Shown here: positions 7,493-15,340 of the stretch, in pieces
How positions within the stretch are numbered: position 1 is the stretch's first letter
Layout of the letters: every line of letters starts with the position of its first letter
Assembly: GCA_027451225.1 (NCBI GenBank)
Contig: DAIDJU010000171.1
Coordinates: 1 to 50,667 of the forward strand
Source: Acidocella sp.
Lineage (GTDB): Bacteria; Pseudomonadota; Alphaproteobacteria; Acetobacterales; Acetobacteraceae
DNA length: 50,667 nucleotides
Direction of reading: 5' to 3'
The notes under the pieces: generated by a model
Databases searched by the model: none
Told to the model about the DNA's origin: nothing
Seen by the model: only the letters and a program-made list of their open reading frames with translations
Position numbers and translations under genes: made by a program

Positions 7493-8949
7493 CCCCGCAG
7501 CCGGGCCAGGGTCGCGGTGGTGGAATGGCCGGGCAGGAGCTGCGCCAGCGCCACGGAGCCGCCCCAGCTTTCCACGAGATCCGCGCCGACCACCGTCTCG
7601 CGCGTGTAATCCGCGCCCTTGATCAGCACGTCCGGCTTGATCAGCTTGATCAGCTCGATCGGGGTGTCTTCCTCAAACAGGCAGACGAGATCGACCGAGG
7701 AGAGAGAGGCCAGCACGGCGGCGCGGGCGGCTTCGCCCTGGGCCGGGCGGGTGGGGCCTTTCAGGCGCTGCACCGAGGCGTCGGAATTGATGCCGACGAT
7801 CAGCCGGTCGCACATGGCGCGGCATTGCTCCAGCAAATGCACATGGCCGGGGTGCAGCAGGTCGAAACAGCCATTGGTGAAGCCGACCTTGTAGCCGCGC
7901 AGGCGCCAGCGCTCGGCGGCCTCGGCCGCGGCGGAGGGGGTGACGACCTTGCGCAGCGCGCCCGTGGCCGGGGCGATGGCGGTGAGGATGTCCGCCGGGC
8001 GGGCCACGGCGGTGCCGACCTTGCCGACCACGATGCCGCCCGCGATGTTGGCGAGGCGGGCAGCCTCCTCCAGCGGGGTTTCGGCGGCGAGCGCGGTGGC
8101 CAGCGTGGCCACCACGGTGTCTCCGGCGCCGGAGACGTCGTACACCTCCTTGGCCTCGCCGGGGTAATGGCGGACGGCGTCGGCGGTGATCAGGCTCATG
8201 CCGTCCTCGGCGCGGGTGACGAGCACGGCCCCGAACTCGAACTCCCGCAGCAGGGTCTGCGCCGCGTGGACGATCTGTACCTCGGTTTCCACGGGCAGGC
8301 CGGTGGCCTCGAACAGTTCCTTGCGGTTGGGGGTGACGACATCCGCCCCGCGATAGCGCGCGTAATCGCGCCCCTTGGGATCGACGATGATCTTGCGGCC
8401 CAGATTTTTGGCCCCCGCGATGAGCTGCTGGGTCACGCCCTCGCTCAGCACGCCCTTGCGATAGTCGGAGAGGACGGTGACGGAGGTGGCGGCCATGGCG
8501 TCCAGCGCGATGCGGACGAGGCGCTCGGCCAGCTTCTCGGGCAGGGCGATGGTTTCCTCGCGGTCGGCGCGGATGAGGTGCTGGCCCTGGGAGATGTAAC
8601 GGGTTTTCAGCGTGGTGGTGCGCCCGCCCTGCACCAGCAGCCAGGGCTCCACGCGCTCCTGCCCGCCAACCAGCGTGGTCAGCTCGGACCCGGCCTGATC
8701 ATCGCCCACCACGGAGACGAAAGCGGCGGCCGCGTCCAGCGCCACCAGGTTGCGCACCACGTTGCCCGCGCCGCCGGGCATCGCCACCTCGCGCGTGACG
8801 GTGAGGATGGGCACGGGGGCCTCGGGGCTGACGCGGGAGACAGTGCCGTACACGTAGCGGTCGAGCATCGCGTCGCCCACCACGAGCACGCTGGCGCGGT
8901 GGAACTTCCTGACGTAGGAGGCGAGATCGGAGGTGTGGTCAGCTGTCAT
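7489..8949 (-). CDS. hldE: Bifunctional heptose 7-phosphate kinase / heptose 1-phosphate adenylyltransferase
   Basis: 486 residues with both HldE domains. The N-terminal ribokinase-fold kinase has VVGDAMLDRYVYG, the PGGAGNVVRN box and the DVSGAGDTVVA anion-hole/catalytic box. The C-terminal nucleotidyltransferase has TNGCFDLLHPGHVHLLEQ and GADYTRETVVGADLVESWGG. It makes ADP-heptose precursor for the lipopolysaccharide inner core. Start ATG 8947-8949. It is divergent from hslO and coupled to the GNAT gene downstream. No gmhA, gmhB or hldD lies in the window. Confidence 0.96.
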   Translation of the reverse strand: MTADHTSDLASYVRKFHRASVLVVGDAMLDRYVYGTVSRVSPEAPVPILTVTREVAMPGGAGNVVRNLVALDAAAAFVSVVGDDQAGSELTTLVGGQERVEPWLLVQGGRTTTLKTRYISQGQHLIRADREETIALPEKLAERLVRIALDAMAATSVTVLSDYRKGVLSEGVTQQLIAGAKNLGRKIIVDPKGRDYARYRGADVVTPNRKELFEATGLPVETEVQIVHAAQTLLREFEFGAVLVTRAEDGMSLITADAVRHYPGEAKEVYDVSGAGDTVVATLATALAAETPLEEAARLANIAGGIVVGKVGTAVARPADILTAIAPATGALRKVVTPSAAAEAAERWRLRGYKVGFTNGCFDLLHPGHVHLLEQCRAMCDRLIVGINSDASVQRLKGPTRPAQGEAARAAVLASLSSVDLVCLFEEDTPIELIKLIKPDVLIKGADYTRETVVGADLVESWGGSVALAQLLPGHSTTATLARLRG

Positions 8950-9014
8950 GCGGAACCGCTAACCCGGCATTGACATTATGGCAACGCGAGAAAACGTGAT
9001 TAAGTGTCGGGGCG

Positions 9015-9956
9015 ATGACAGACCTTCCAGCTTTTCTTGATTCTTCTCGGCCCGACGTGCCGGATTTGTCCGTACCCCGCGGGGTGCTTCCCTTCTATCT
9101 GCCGAACAAGCCGGTGCGTGGCCGGGTGGTGCGGCTGGGGCCACTGGCCGCCACGCTGCTCTCGCGCCACGAGCATAAGACGCCGGTGAAGGCGCTGCTC
9201 GGCGAGGCGCTGGCCCTGGCGGCCGCACTCTCCAGCGCGCTGAAGTTCAAGGGCTCCTTCTCCGTGCAGGCGCGCGGGGATGGCCCCGTCTCCATGCTGG
9301 TGGCCGACTGCACCGAGGCCGGCGCGCTGCGCGGCTATGTGCGCGTGGACCATGAGGCCGAGATCGCCGAAACCGCCCAGGCGGACCGGCTGCTGGGCCA
9401 GGGCTACCTGGCCTTCACCGTGGATTTCGGCATGGACCGCGACCCGCAGCAGGGCATCGTGGCGCTGGAGGGCGGCAGCCTGGCCAAAATGGCCGAGTAT
9501 TACTTCCAGCATTCCGAGCAGCTCCCCGCCCGGGTGTTCCTGGCCGCGGGCGAGACGCCCAATGGCTGGCGCGCCTCGGCCCTGGTGCTGGAGCGCATCG
9601 CGGGGGCAGGGGGCATAGGCGAGGATGTGAGCGAGGAGGAGCAGGAAGACGCCTGGACCACCGCCTGCATGCTGGCCGACACCATCACCCAGGCCGAACT
9701 GCTGGACGACACCCTGCCGCCCGAGCAGCTGCTCTACCGGCTGTTCCATGGCGAGGGCGTGGCCGCGGGCAAGCCCCGGCGCTTAAGCTTCGGCTGCCGC
9801 TGCTCGCGCCAGCGCCTGGGCGGGATTCTGGAGGGCTTCCCCACGGATGATCTCGACCACATGGCGGTTGACGGCGAGATCGTGATGACATGTGAATTCT
9901 GTAACTACGATTTCCGCTTCGCGCGGGACTCGGTAACCGGACGCCCTGGAGCCTGA
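9015..9956 (+). CDS. hslO: Redox-regulated molecular chaperone Hsp33
   Basis: 313 residues. The C-terminal zinc switch is complete: Cys261-x-Cys263 (FGCRCS) and Cys293-x2-Cys296 (TCEFC). The N-terminal domain shows the family segments VRGRVVRLGPLAATLLSRH and SVQARGDGPVSMLVADC. Oxidation releases zinc and activates the cytosolic holdase. The lipoprotein gene starts three bases after its stop, suggesting cotranscription. Confidence 0.95.
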   Translation: MTDLPAFLDSSRPDVPDLSVPRGVLPFYLPNKPVRGRVVRLGPLAATLLSRHEHKTPVKALLGEALALAAALSSALKFKGSFSVQARGDGPVSMLVADCTEAGALRGYVRVDHEAEIAETAQADRLLGQGYLAFTVDFGMDRDPQQGIVALEGGSLAKMAEYYFQHSEQLPARVFLAAGETPNGWRASALVLERIAGAGGIGEDVSEEEQEDAWTTACMLADTITQAELLDDTLPPEQLLYRLFHGEGVAAGKPRRLSFGCRCSRQRLGGILEGFPTDDLDHMAVDGEIVMTCEFCNYDFRFARDSVTGRPGA

Positions 9957-9959
9957 CCT

Positions 9960-10694
9960 ATGAAGAGACTTCTCGCCGTTCTGCCTCTCTGCGCCCTGGC
10001 CGCTTGCAGCTCGGAGCCGCCGCCGAGCTTCGCGCCGCTGGATTATTCCTATCTGCGCCCGATCGTGCTGAAGGTGGCCAACCTGACCGTGGTGAACAAC
10101 TACACCCCAGGCCCCGCCGAGGCGGCGCTGGAGGCCCAGGACCCGGCCCCGCCAGGGCCGACCCTGCTGGCCATGCTCCAGCATCGCCTCCAGGCCTCGG
10201 GCCAGCCGGGCTCCGGCACGGTAACGATCCAGAACGTCTCCATCACCCAGGTCAATGGCAACCTTAACGGCGCGATGACGGTGGATGTGAACCTGACCAG
10301 CGCCGATGGCCGCTCCACCGGCTTTGCCGAGGCCAGCGTGAACGCCAGCCAGACCGCCCCGGACTCGGGCGACCCGGCCGACATGCAGGCGGCGCTGTAC
10401 CAGATGACCAAGACGCTGATGAACCAGATGAACGTGCAGCTGCCCTATCAGGTGCTACACAATATCCGCAGCTGGGTGGCTTATGGCGGTGCCGGGGCCG
10501 ACGCAGCTTCGGCTTCCGGCGGGAGTGCGGGCGGGGCGATCCAGGCGGCGCCGCTGAACGCGCCCACCGGCACGGCGGCGCCCGCGGTTTCCACGCCCGG
10601 CACGCCCTCCACCGGGGCGGTGAACACCAATACGGCCGTTCCCGACTACCTGCCCGGCGCCGGGCCGGCAGCGCTTGGAGCGCCGCAGCAATGA
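9960..10694 (+). CDS. Predicted lipoprotein of unknown function
   Basis: 244 residues. The N-terminus MKRLLAVLPLCALAACSSEP carries a lipobox (LAAC, Cys15), so it is probably acylated. The middle (to about residue 175) is a mixed domain with VTIQNVSITQVNGNLNGAM and an Ala/Gln-rich helix (ADMQAALYQMTKTLMNQM). The last ~70 residues are Ala/Gly/Pro/Thr-rich and probably disordered. I do not recognise a functional family. It overlaps the cupin gene as ATGA. Confidence 0.8.
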   Translation: MKRLLAVLPLCALAACSSEPPPSFAPLDYSYLRPIVLKVANLTVVNNYTPGPAEAALEAQDPAPPGPTLLAMLQHRLQASGQPGSGTVTIQNVSITQVNGNLNGAMTVDVNLTSADGRSTGFAEASVNASQTAPDSGDPADMQAALYQMTKTLMNQMNVQLPYQVLHNIRSWVAYGGAGADAASASGGSAGGAIQAAPLNAPTGTAAPAVSTPGTPSTGAVNTNTAVPDYLPGAGPAALGAPQQ

Positions 10695-11035
10695 GCGGGC
10701 TGAAGCGCTTGCCCCCGGCAGGCGGGGCGCCCTGGGAGGATGTGGCGGCGGAGAAGGTTGTGTACGGCACGCCCCAGACCCGCAGCTGGGTACTGTATGA
10801 GAACCCGCCCGAGCGCCTTTACGCCGGGGAGTGGGAGGCCACGCCCGGCAAATGGCGGATCTCCTATGCCGAATGGGAGTATATCGAGGTGATTTCGGGC
10901 GCTTGCGTCGTCGCGGGCGACGATGGCGAGCGCATCGAGGCCGGGCCGGGGGATAGATTCGTCATCGAGCCCGGCTTTAACGGCACCTGGGAAGTGCTTT
11001 CGCCTATGCGAAAATCCTGGGTTATCCGCGAATAA
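10691..11035 (+). CDS. Small cupin-domain protein (COG3450-like)
   Basis: 114 residues. A single cupin barrel of the type with WEATPGKWRISYAEWEYIEVISG as motif 1 region and GDRFVIEPGFNGTWEV as motif 2 region. Related proteins are annotated as cupin or ethanolamine-utilisation-like. The usual metal histidines are replaced by Glu/Trp residues, so metal binding is uncertain. The ATG overlaps the stop of the lipoprotein gene. Confidence 0.8.
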   Translation: MSGLKRLPPAGGAPWEDVAAEKVVYGTPQTRSWVLYENPPERLYAGEWEATPGKWRISYAEWEYIEVISGACVVAGDDGERIEAGPGDRFVIEPGFNGTWEVLSPMRKSWVIRE

Positions 11036-11057
11036 GCCCGGTTTTTGTGCTTGCGGC

Positions 11058-11086
11058 TTGACGTAAGGCGCGGGTGGGTCTAGACG
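11058..11086 (+). promoter_or_regulatory. Predicted promoter of rpsT
   Basis: -35 box TTGACG (11058-11063), 17-base spacer, -10 box TAGACG (11081-11086). This is close to the alphaproteobacterial housekeeping consensus and lies 46 bases before the rpsT ATG. Confidence 0.55.
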
Positions 11087-11131
11087 GCGCGCTCTATTGA
11101 ACAATTTTGCTTCGGACAGTTATCGGACACC

Positions 11132-11398
11132 ATGGCCAATATCGCATCTGCTGAGAAACGCATTCGTCAGACCCTGAAGCGCACGGCGCGTAACAAGGCG
11201 CGCAAGTCGCGCGTTCACACCGCCGTCCGCAAGGTCGAGGAAGCGGTGGCCGCCGGTAACAAGGAGGCCGCCCTGGCCGCCTTCCGCGCCGCGCAGCCCG
11301 AGCTGCAGCGCGCCGCCGGTAAGGGCGTGCTGAAGGCCAACGCGGTCTCGCGCAAGCTTTCCCGCCTCTCCGCCAGCGTGAAGGCGGTCGCCGCCTAA
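11132..11398 (+). CDS. rpsT: 30S ribosomal protein S20
   Basis: 88 residues, very Lys/Arg/Ala-rich, with the S20 signature [13 protein letters not shown] and [18 protein letters not shown]; ends [12 protein letters not shown]. It binds 16S rRNA in the small subunit. It sits 384 bases upstream of dnaA, a frequent pairing in alphaproteobacteria, but has its own promoter and 3' hairpins. Confidence 0.98.
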   Translation: MANIASAEKRIRQTLKRTARNKARKSRVHTAVRKVEEAVAAGNKEAALAAFRAAQPELQRAAGKGVLKANAVSRKLSRLSASVKAVAA

Positions 11399-11412
11399 TC
11401 TCAGGCTGCGTC

Positions 11413-11431
11413 CGGGCGTTAAAGACGCCCG
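11413..11431 (+). terminator. Hairpin after rpsT, weak terminator
   Basis: 7-bp stem CGGGCGT / ACGCCCG with loop TAAAG, followed by TTTAAAAAT rather than a long T run. It lies 15 bases after the rpsT stop. Confidence 0.5.
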
Positions 11432-11453
11432 TTTAAAAATAGAGACGAAATGG

Positions 11454-11494
11454 CAGCGCTGTCATCTCCATGAAAACATGAGATGACAGCGCTG
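11454..11494 (+). terminator. Long hairpin after rpsT
   Basis: The arms CAGCGCTGTCATCTC (11454-11468) and GAGATGACAGCGCTG (11480-11494) are perfect complements of 15 bp. The loop contains CATG-AAAA-CATG, which could extend the stem past one bulged base. It is followed by TTCTTGTTGTG. It may be a second terminator, a protective 3' structure, or a protein site. Confidence 0.5.
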
Positions 11495-11654
11495 TTCTTG
11501 TTGTGCCTTGCTGTATGGTTGCCGTTTGGAAATGTAGTTCTTGGTGTGAGAAACTTTTCTGTAAACAAGCCTTTGATTTTATTGTTTTAAAACATTAACT
11601 CAGAGGCTTGTTCGCAGACGCGGAAGCATTGAGCGCTTGCGCCATTTTGTAATT

Positions 11655-11683
11655 TTGACCTACAGTTGGGTTCTTAATACGAC
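11655..11683 (+). promoter_or_regulatory. Predicted dnaA promoter
   Basis: -35 TTGACC (11655-11660), 17-base spacer, -10 TACGAC (11678-11683), about 100 bases before the dnaA ATG. Confidence 0.4.
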
Positions 11684-11781
11684 CATCCATAACTGTCTCA
11701 ATTCTGGGAGGAACCGGCTGGCCGGCTACTATCTTTCCGGAACAGGGAGGGTGTGAGCTGGAGTCGAGGCTGGAGCGGAAT

Positions 11782-13236
11782 ATGGGAATGAGCCTGGAGA
11801 TCAGTTCGGTGCGTGACGGTGACGCTTTGTCGAAAATCTCTCCGGCGCGGCAGGATGAGATCAGCCTGAACGAGCAGTGGGCCCGTGTGCGCGCCCGGCT
11901 CCAGGCTGAGGTCGGCGAGGTTGAGTACCGCACCTGGCTGAAGCAGGTGGCCCTGGCTGGCGTGGCTGGCGATGAGGTGACCGTGATCCTGCCCACGCGC
12001 TTTCTGCGCGACTGGGTGAACAAGGAATATGGTGAGCTGATCACCGCGTTCTGGCAGGCCGAGAACCCGGCCATCCGCAACGTGGAGATCCGCACCGGCA
12101 CGCAGACGCGCGGCACCGCCCCGAGCCTGACCGAAGCCCCCGCCCCGGTGCAGACGCTCGCCGCCGCCCCCGCGGCCCCGGTTCAGCCCGCGCGCCCGGA
12201 ATCCGCCGCCCCGCTGGATCAGCGCTTCACCTTCGATACCTTCGTCGTCGGCAAGCCGAACGAATTTGCCTATGCCTGCGCCCGGCGCGTGGCCGAGGCC
12301 CCGGCCACGCCGGGCTTCAACCCGCTCTTCCTGTATGGCGGCGTGGGGCTGGGCAAGACGCATCTGATGCACGCCATCGCCTGGGAGCTTTCCAACCGGG
12401 GCAATGGGCGGGCACCTGTTTCCGTCGCCTATATGTCGGCGGAAAAGTTCATGTACCGCTTCATCAACGCGTTGCGCTCGCAGTCCACGCTCGAGTTCAA
12501 GAACGAGCTGCGCTCGGTCGACGTGCTGATGATCGACGACCTGCAATTCCTCATCGGCAAGGACAACACGCAGGAAGAGTTCTTCCACACCTTCAACGCG
12601 CTTGTGGATGCGGGCAAACAGATCGTCATCTCCGCTGACAAGTCGCCCTCCGATCTCTCAGGCTTGGAAGACCGCCTGCGCACGCGCCTCGGCTGCGGCA
12701 TGGTGGCGGATCTTCATGCAACCACCTTCGAACTTCGCTACTCCATTCTGGAAGCGAAGGCGCAGCGCGCGGGCGTGGACGTGCCGCCGCGGGTGCTGGA
12801 GTTCCTGGCGCGCAAGATCACGACCAATAACCGCGAGCTGGAAGGCGCTTTGAACCGTCTGGTCGCGCATGCGAATTTGTTCAATCGTCCGCTGACGATG
12901 GAAACGGCGCATGAGGTGCTGCACGACGTGCTGAAGGCGCATGACCGCAAGATCTCCATCCAGGAGATCCAGAAGCGGGTGGCTGAGCATTACAACATCC
13001 GCATCGCCGAGATGTCTTCCGCCCGGCGTGCGCGCAATATCGCCCGGCCGCGCCAGATCGCCATGTATCTGGCCAAGCAACTGACCTCGAAGAGCCTGCC
13101 GGATATCGGCCGCCACTTCGGCGACCGCGACCACACTACCGTGATGCACGCCGTGAACCGGGTGAGCGAACTCATCGCCCAGGACGCCGCCTTCGCCGAG
13201 GACGTGGACCTGCTGCGCCGCACGCTGGAGAGCTAA
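11782..13236 (+). CDS. dnaA: Chromosomal replication initiator protein DnaA
   Basis: 484 residues with all four domains: N-terminal DnaB/self-interaction domain (WARVRARLQAEVGEVEYRTWL), Ala/Pro linker (about 110-145), AAA+ domain with Walker A GGVGLGKT (186-193) and Walker B VLMIDDLQF, and the DNA-binding domain with signature FGDRDHTTVMHAVNRV. It binds DnaA boxes and opens the origin. ATG 11782 is preceded by GGAG at about 6-base spacing; ATG 11788 is an alternative. dnaN and recF are not downstream but face it on the other strand. Confidence 0.98.
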   Translation: MGMSLEISSVRDGDALSKISPARQDEISLNEQWARVRARLQAEVGEVEYRTWLKQVALAGVAGDEVTVILPTRFLRDWVNKEYGELITAFWQAENPAIRNVEIRTGTQTRGTAPSLTEAPAPVQTLAAAPAAPVQPARPESAAPLDQRFTFDTFVVGKPNEFAYACARRVAEAPATPGFNPLFLYGGVGLGKTHLMHAIAWELSNRGNGRAPVSVAYMSAEKFMYRFINALRSQSTLEFKNELRSVDVLMIDDLQFLIGKDNTQEEFFHTFNALVDAGKQIVISADKSPSDLSGLEDRLRTRLGCGMVADLHATTFELRYSILEAKAQRAGVDVPPRVLEFLARKITTNNRELEGALNRLVAHANLFNRPLTMETAHEVLHDVLKAHDRKISIQEIQKRVAEHYNIRIAEMSSARRARNIARPRQIAMYLAKQLTSKSLPDIGRHFGDRDHTTVMHAVNRVSELIAQDAAFAEDVDLLRRTLES

Positions 13237-13240
13237 AGGC

Positions 13241-13300
13241 GGTGCCTTTTGGGGGACGCTGTCCCCCAAGCCCCCTGCCAGGAACCGAGTTCCTGGACCT
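13241..13300 (+). repeat. Two-hairpin repeat element, copy 1 (faces copy 2)
   Basis: Begins TGCCTTTT, then hairpin GGGGGAC-gct-GTCCCCC (13251-13267), then hairpin CCAGGAAC-cga-GTTCCTGG (13278-13296). A related element lies inverted at 13361-13416. It overlaps the end of the dnaA transcript. Confidence 0.7.
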
Positions 13301-13313
13301 CAATAATTAGGCA

Positions 13314-13348
13314 AATAAAAAGGGCTCCCTTGTGGAGCCCTTTTTATT
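13314..13348 (+). terminator. Bidirectional terminator between dnaA and ymdB
   Basis: Perfect 15-bp stem AATAAAAAGGGCTCC / GGAGCCCTTTTTATT (13314-13328, 13334-13348), loop CTTGT. A and T runs on both sides make it work in either direction, as expected between convergent genes. Confidence 0.9.
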
Positions 13349-13360
13349 GCCGGGTGGGTT

Positions 13361-13416
13361 CCAAGGGTCTCTCGGCCCTCGGCGGGGGGCAGGGGGCAGC
13401 GCCCCCTGAAAAGGCA
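13361..13416 (-). repeat. Two-hairpin repeat element, copy 2 (inverted)
   Basis: Read on the minus strand it begins TGCCTTTTC, then hairpin AGGGGGC-gct-GCCCCCT (13391-13407), then a second weaker hairpin (GAGGGCC...). The order of blocks matches copy 1 at 13241-13300 in inverse orientation. It ends just before the ymdB stop. Confidence 0.65.
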
Positions 13417-13421
13417 CGGCC

Positions 13422-14237
13422 CTACAGCTTCGGCATGGCTTGGGCCAGACGGCCGCCGAGGCGCACGGGTTCGATGCGCAGGGCGAGGCCGGTGGCGTCG
13501 TTGGTTTCGATGAACGCGCCGCAGAGTGTGGCCGGGCCTTCGGCCGGGGTGAGGCGCTCGCCGGGCATTTTGCGGATGATGCGGCCGATTGCGCCGTCCT
13601 TCTGCATGCCGATCACGGAGTCATAATCGCCGCACATGCCGAGATCGGTGGCGTAGGCGGTGCCGCTGGGCAGCACCTGATGGTCCGCCGTGGGGATGTG
13701 GGTGTGGGTGCCGGTGACGGAGGTGACGCGACCGTCGAAGGCATGGGCGAAGGACATTTTCTCGGAGCTGGCCTCGGCGTGGATGTCCACCAGAATGGCA
13801 TGGGCGGTCACGCCCAGGCGGTGACGGGAGAGCAGTTCCTCGGTGATGCGGAAGGGGCAGTCCATCGCGTCCATGAACAACCGGCCCATGGCCTGGATGA
13901 CCAGAACCTTGCGGCCATCGGGCAGGGTGACGAGCGAGAAGCCCTGGCCGGGCGTGCCGGGGGGATAGTTGATGGGGCGGATCAGGCGCTTTTGCTGCGC
14001 GATATAGGGGATGATCTCGCGCCGGTCCCAGGCATGGTTGCCCAGGGTGATGACATCGGCTCCGGCGGCGAACAGGGCGTCGGCCATGTCCGGCCCCAGC
14101 CCGAAGCCATGGCTGGCGTTCTCGGCGTTTACCGCCACGAAGTCGAGCTTGAGCGCGGCGCGCAGCTCGGGGATGTGCTTCAGCGCTGCCTCGCGGCCGG
14201 TGCGGCCGAGCAGATCGCCCAGGAAGAGTAATCTCAT
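13422..14237 (-). CDS. YmdB-family metallophosphoesterase (TIGR00282)
   Basis: 271 residues. The metal-binding boxes are FLGDLLGRTGR, VNAENASHGFGL, ITLGNHAWDRRE, ILVDIHAEASSEK and VTGTHTHIPTADHQVLP, as in the YmdB family of binuclear phosphodiesterases. Bacillus YmdB hydrolyses 2',3'-cyclic nucleotides; the substrate here is unknown. The ATG overlaps the recF stop (ATGA), so it is the third gene of a dnaN-recF-ymdB operon. Confidence 0.93.
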   Translation of the reverse strand: MRLLFLGDLLGRTGREAALKHIPELRAALKLDFVAVNAENASHGFGLGPDMADALFAAGADVITLGNHAWDRREIIPYIAQQKRLIRPINYPPGTPGQGFSLVTLPDGRKVLVIQAMGRLFMDAMDCPFRITEELLSRHRLGVTAHAILVDIHAEASSEKMSFAHAFDGRVTSVTGTHTHIPTADHQVLPSGTAYATDLGMCGDYDSVIGMQKDGAIGRIIRKMPGERLTPAEGPATLCGAFIETNDATGLALRIEPVRLGGRLAQAMPKL

Positions 14238-15337
14238 GGGCTGTCTATAGAGCCATCGCGGATGGTGTAACAGGCGGCATCCAGCCCGGTGAAGGTCTCA
14301 TGGTCGGTGCCGGTGAGCCAGGCGGAGAGCGCGCCGGTGTTCAGCGCCGTGAACAAAGCGGTGCGGCGGGCGGCATCGAGATGCACCAGGGGTTCGTCGA
14401 GCAGCAGAAGCGGCGGCGTTCCGCGCGCGGCGGTGATGAGGGCGGCATGGCCGAGCACGATGCCGATGAGCATGGCCTTTTGCTGCCCCGTGGAGGAGAG
14501 GGCGGCGGGGCGGGCGGTTTGCGCGTCGGCGATGAGGAAATCCGTGCGCTGCGGGCCGATGGCGGCGCTGCGGGCGGCGGCATCCTGGGCGCGGGCTGTC
14601 GCATAGGCGGCGCGCAGGGCGTCCTCCACCTCTAGCGCCGGGGTGGTGGCGAGGCGGGTGGCGATGGCGCAGTCCAGCTCCAGGGCAACGCGGGGGAAGG
14701 GATCGGCGGCGCCCGTCTCGATGGTTGCGTTCAGCCGGGCGAGCAGCGCCATGCGCGTGGCAGTGGCGGCGACGGCGTGGCGGGCCATGGAATCCTCCAA
14801 CCCCGCGAGCCATGCGGCCTCGGCGCGATTTTCCGCCAGCAGGCGGTTGCGCTGGGCGGAGGCGGACTCGAAGGCCGCGATCTCGCGCGCGTGGCTGGGC
14901 TCCAGGGCGACCACCAGGCGGTCGAGGAATTTGCGGCGGCCGGAGGCGGTGTCGGTGAAGAGGCGGTCCATCTGCGGGGTGAGCCAGACGGCGGCGAGTT
15001 GCTCCGCGATTTCGGCCTGGGTGCGGGGTTTTACGCCATTCAGGCGGAATTCGCGGCGGTCGGGCGCGCCCTCGGTTTGGGCGGTGCCGATTTCCAGGCC
15101 GTTATCGAAGCACGCGGCCACGGCCCAGCTGCCGGAGGCGCCAGGGCCGCGCCGGGCGAGTTCCGAGAATTTCGCCCCGCGCAGGCCGCGCCCAGGAACG
15201 AGCAGGGACAAAGCTTCGAGCAGATTGGTTTTGCCCGTGCCGTTGGGCCCGGCAAACACAATAAGCCGCGCTGCGGGTTCAAACCGTAGCGCGGCGTAGG
15301 AGCGGAAATCCGTGAGTGTGAGGCGGGAGAGCTGCGT
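14234..15337 (-). CDS. recF: DNA replication/repair protein RecF (no canonical start codon)
   Basis: About 367 residues in the usual RecF range. N-terminus QLSRLTLTDFRSYAALRFEP, Walker A FAGPNGTGKTNLLEA, ABC-type signature near ALSSTGQQKAM, Walker B PLLLLDEPLVHLD. RecF loads RecA with RecO and RecR at gaps. The homologous N-terminal residues begin directly after the dnaN stop (15341-15343), in the same frame, and no ATG, GTG or TTG occurs before GTG 15257-15259, which would delete the first beta strands. ACG 15335-15337 is the best-placed candidate start; readthrough of the dnaN TAA is the other option. The coordinates given use ACG. Confidence 0.88.
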   Translation of the reverse strand, partial: TQLSRLTLTDFRSYAALRFEPAARLIVFAGPNGTGKTNLLEALSLLVPGRGLRGAKFSELARRGPGASGSWAVAACFDNGLEIGTAQTEGAPDRREFRLNGVKPRTQAEIAEQLAAVWLTPQMDRLFTDTASGRRKFLDRLVVALEPSHAREIAAFESASAQRNRLLAENRAEAAWLAGLEDSMARHAVAATATRMALLARLNATIETGAADPFPRVALELDCAIATRLATTPALEVEDALRAAYATARAQDAAARSAAIGPQRTDFLIADAQTARPAALSSTGQQKAMLIGIVLGHAALITAARGTPPLLLLDEPLVHLDAARRTALFTALNTGALSAWLTGTDHETFTGLDAACYTIRDGSIDSP

Positions 15338-15340
15338 GGT

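Larger units (their letters stand above)
11399..11781 (+). other. rpsT-dnaA intergenic region with several hairpins
   Basis: 383 bases without a gene. It holds (1) a hairpin at 11413-11431; (2) a long hairpin at 11454-11494; (3) an imperfect 12-bp inverted repeat, ACAAGCCTTTGA (11565-11576) and TCAGAGGCTTGT (11600-11611, one mismatch), around a 23-base AT-rich centre; (4) a predicted dnaA promoter at 11655-11683. I see no match to a DnaA box (TTATNCACA or its complement), so an origin is not supported here. Confidence 0.6.

Noticed and set aside
11399-11781. Chromosomal origin upstream of dnaA
   Set aside because: No DnaA box could be found by eye, and there is no AT-rich repeat cluster typical of an unwinding element.
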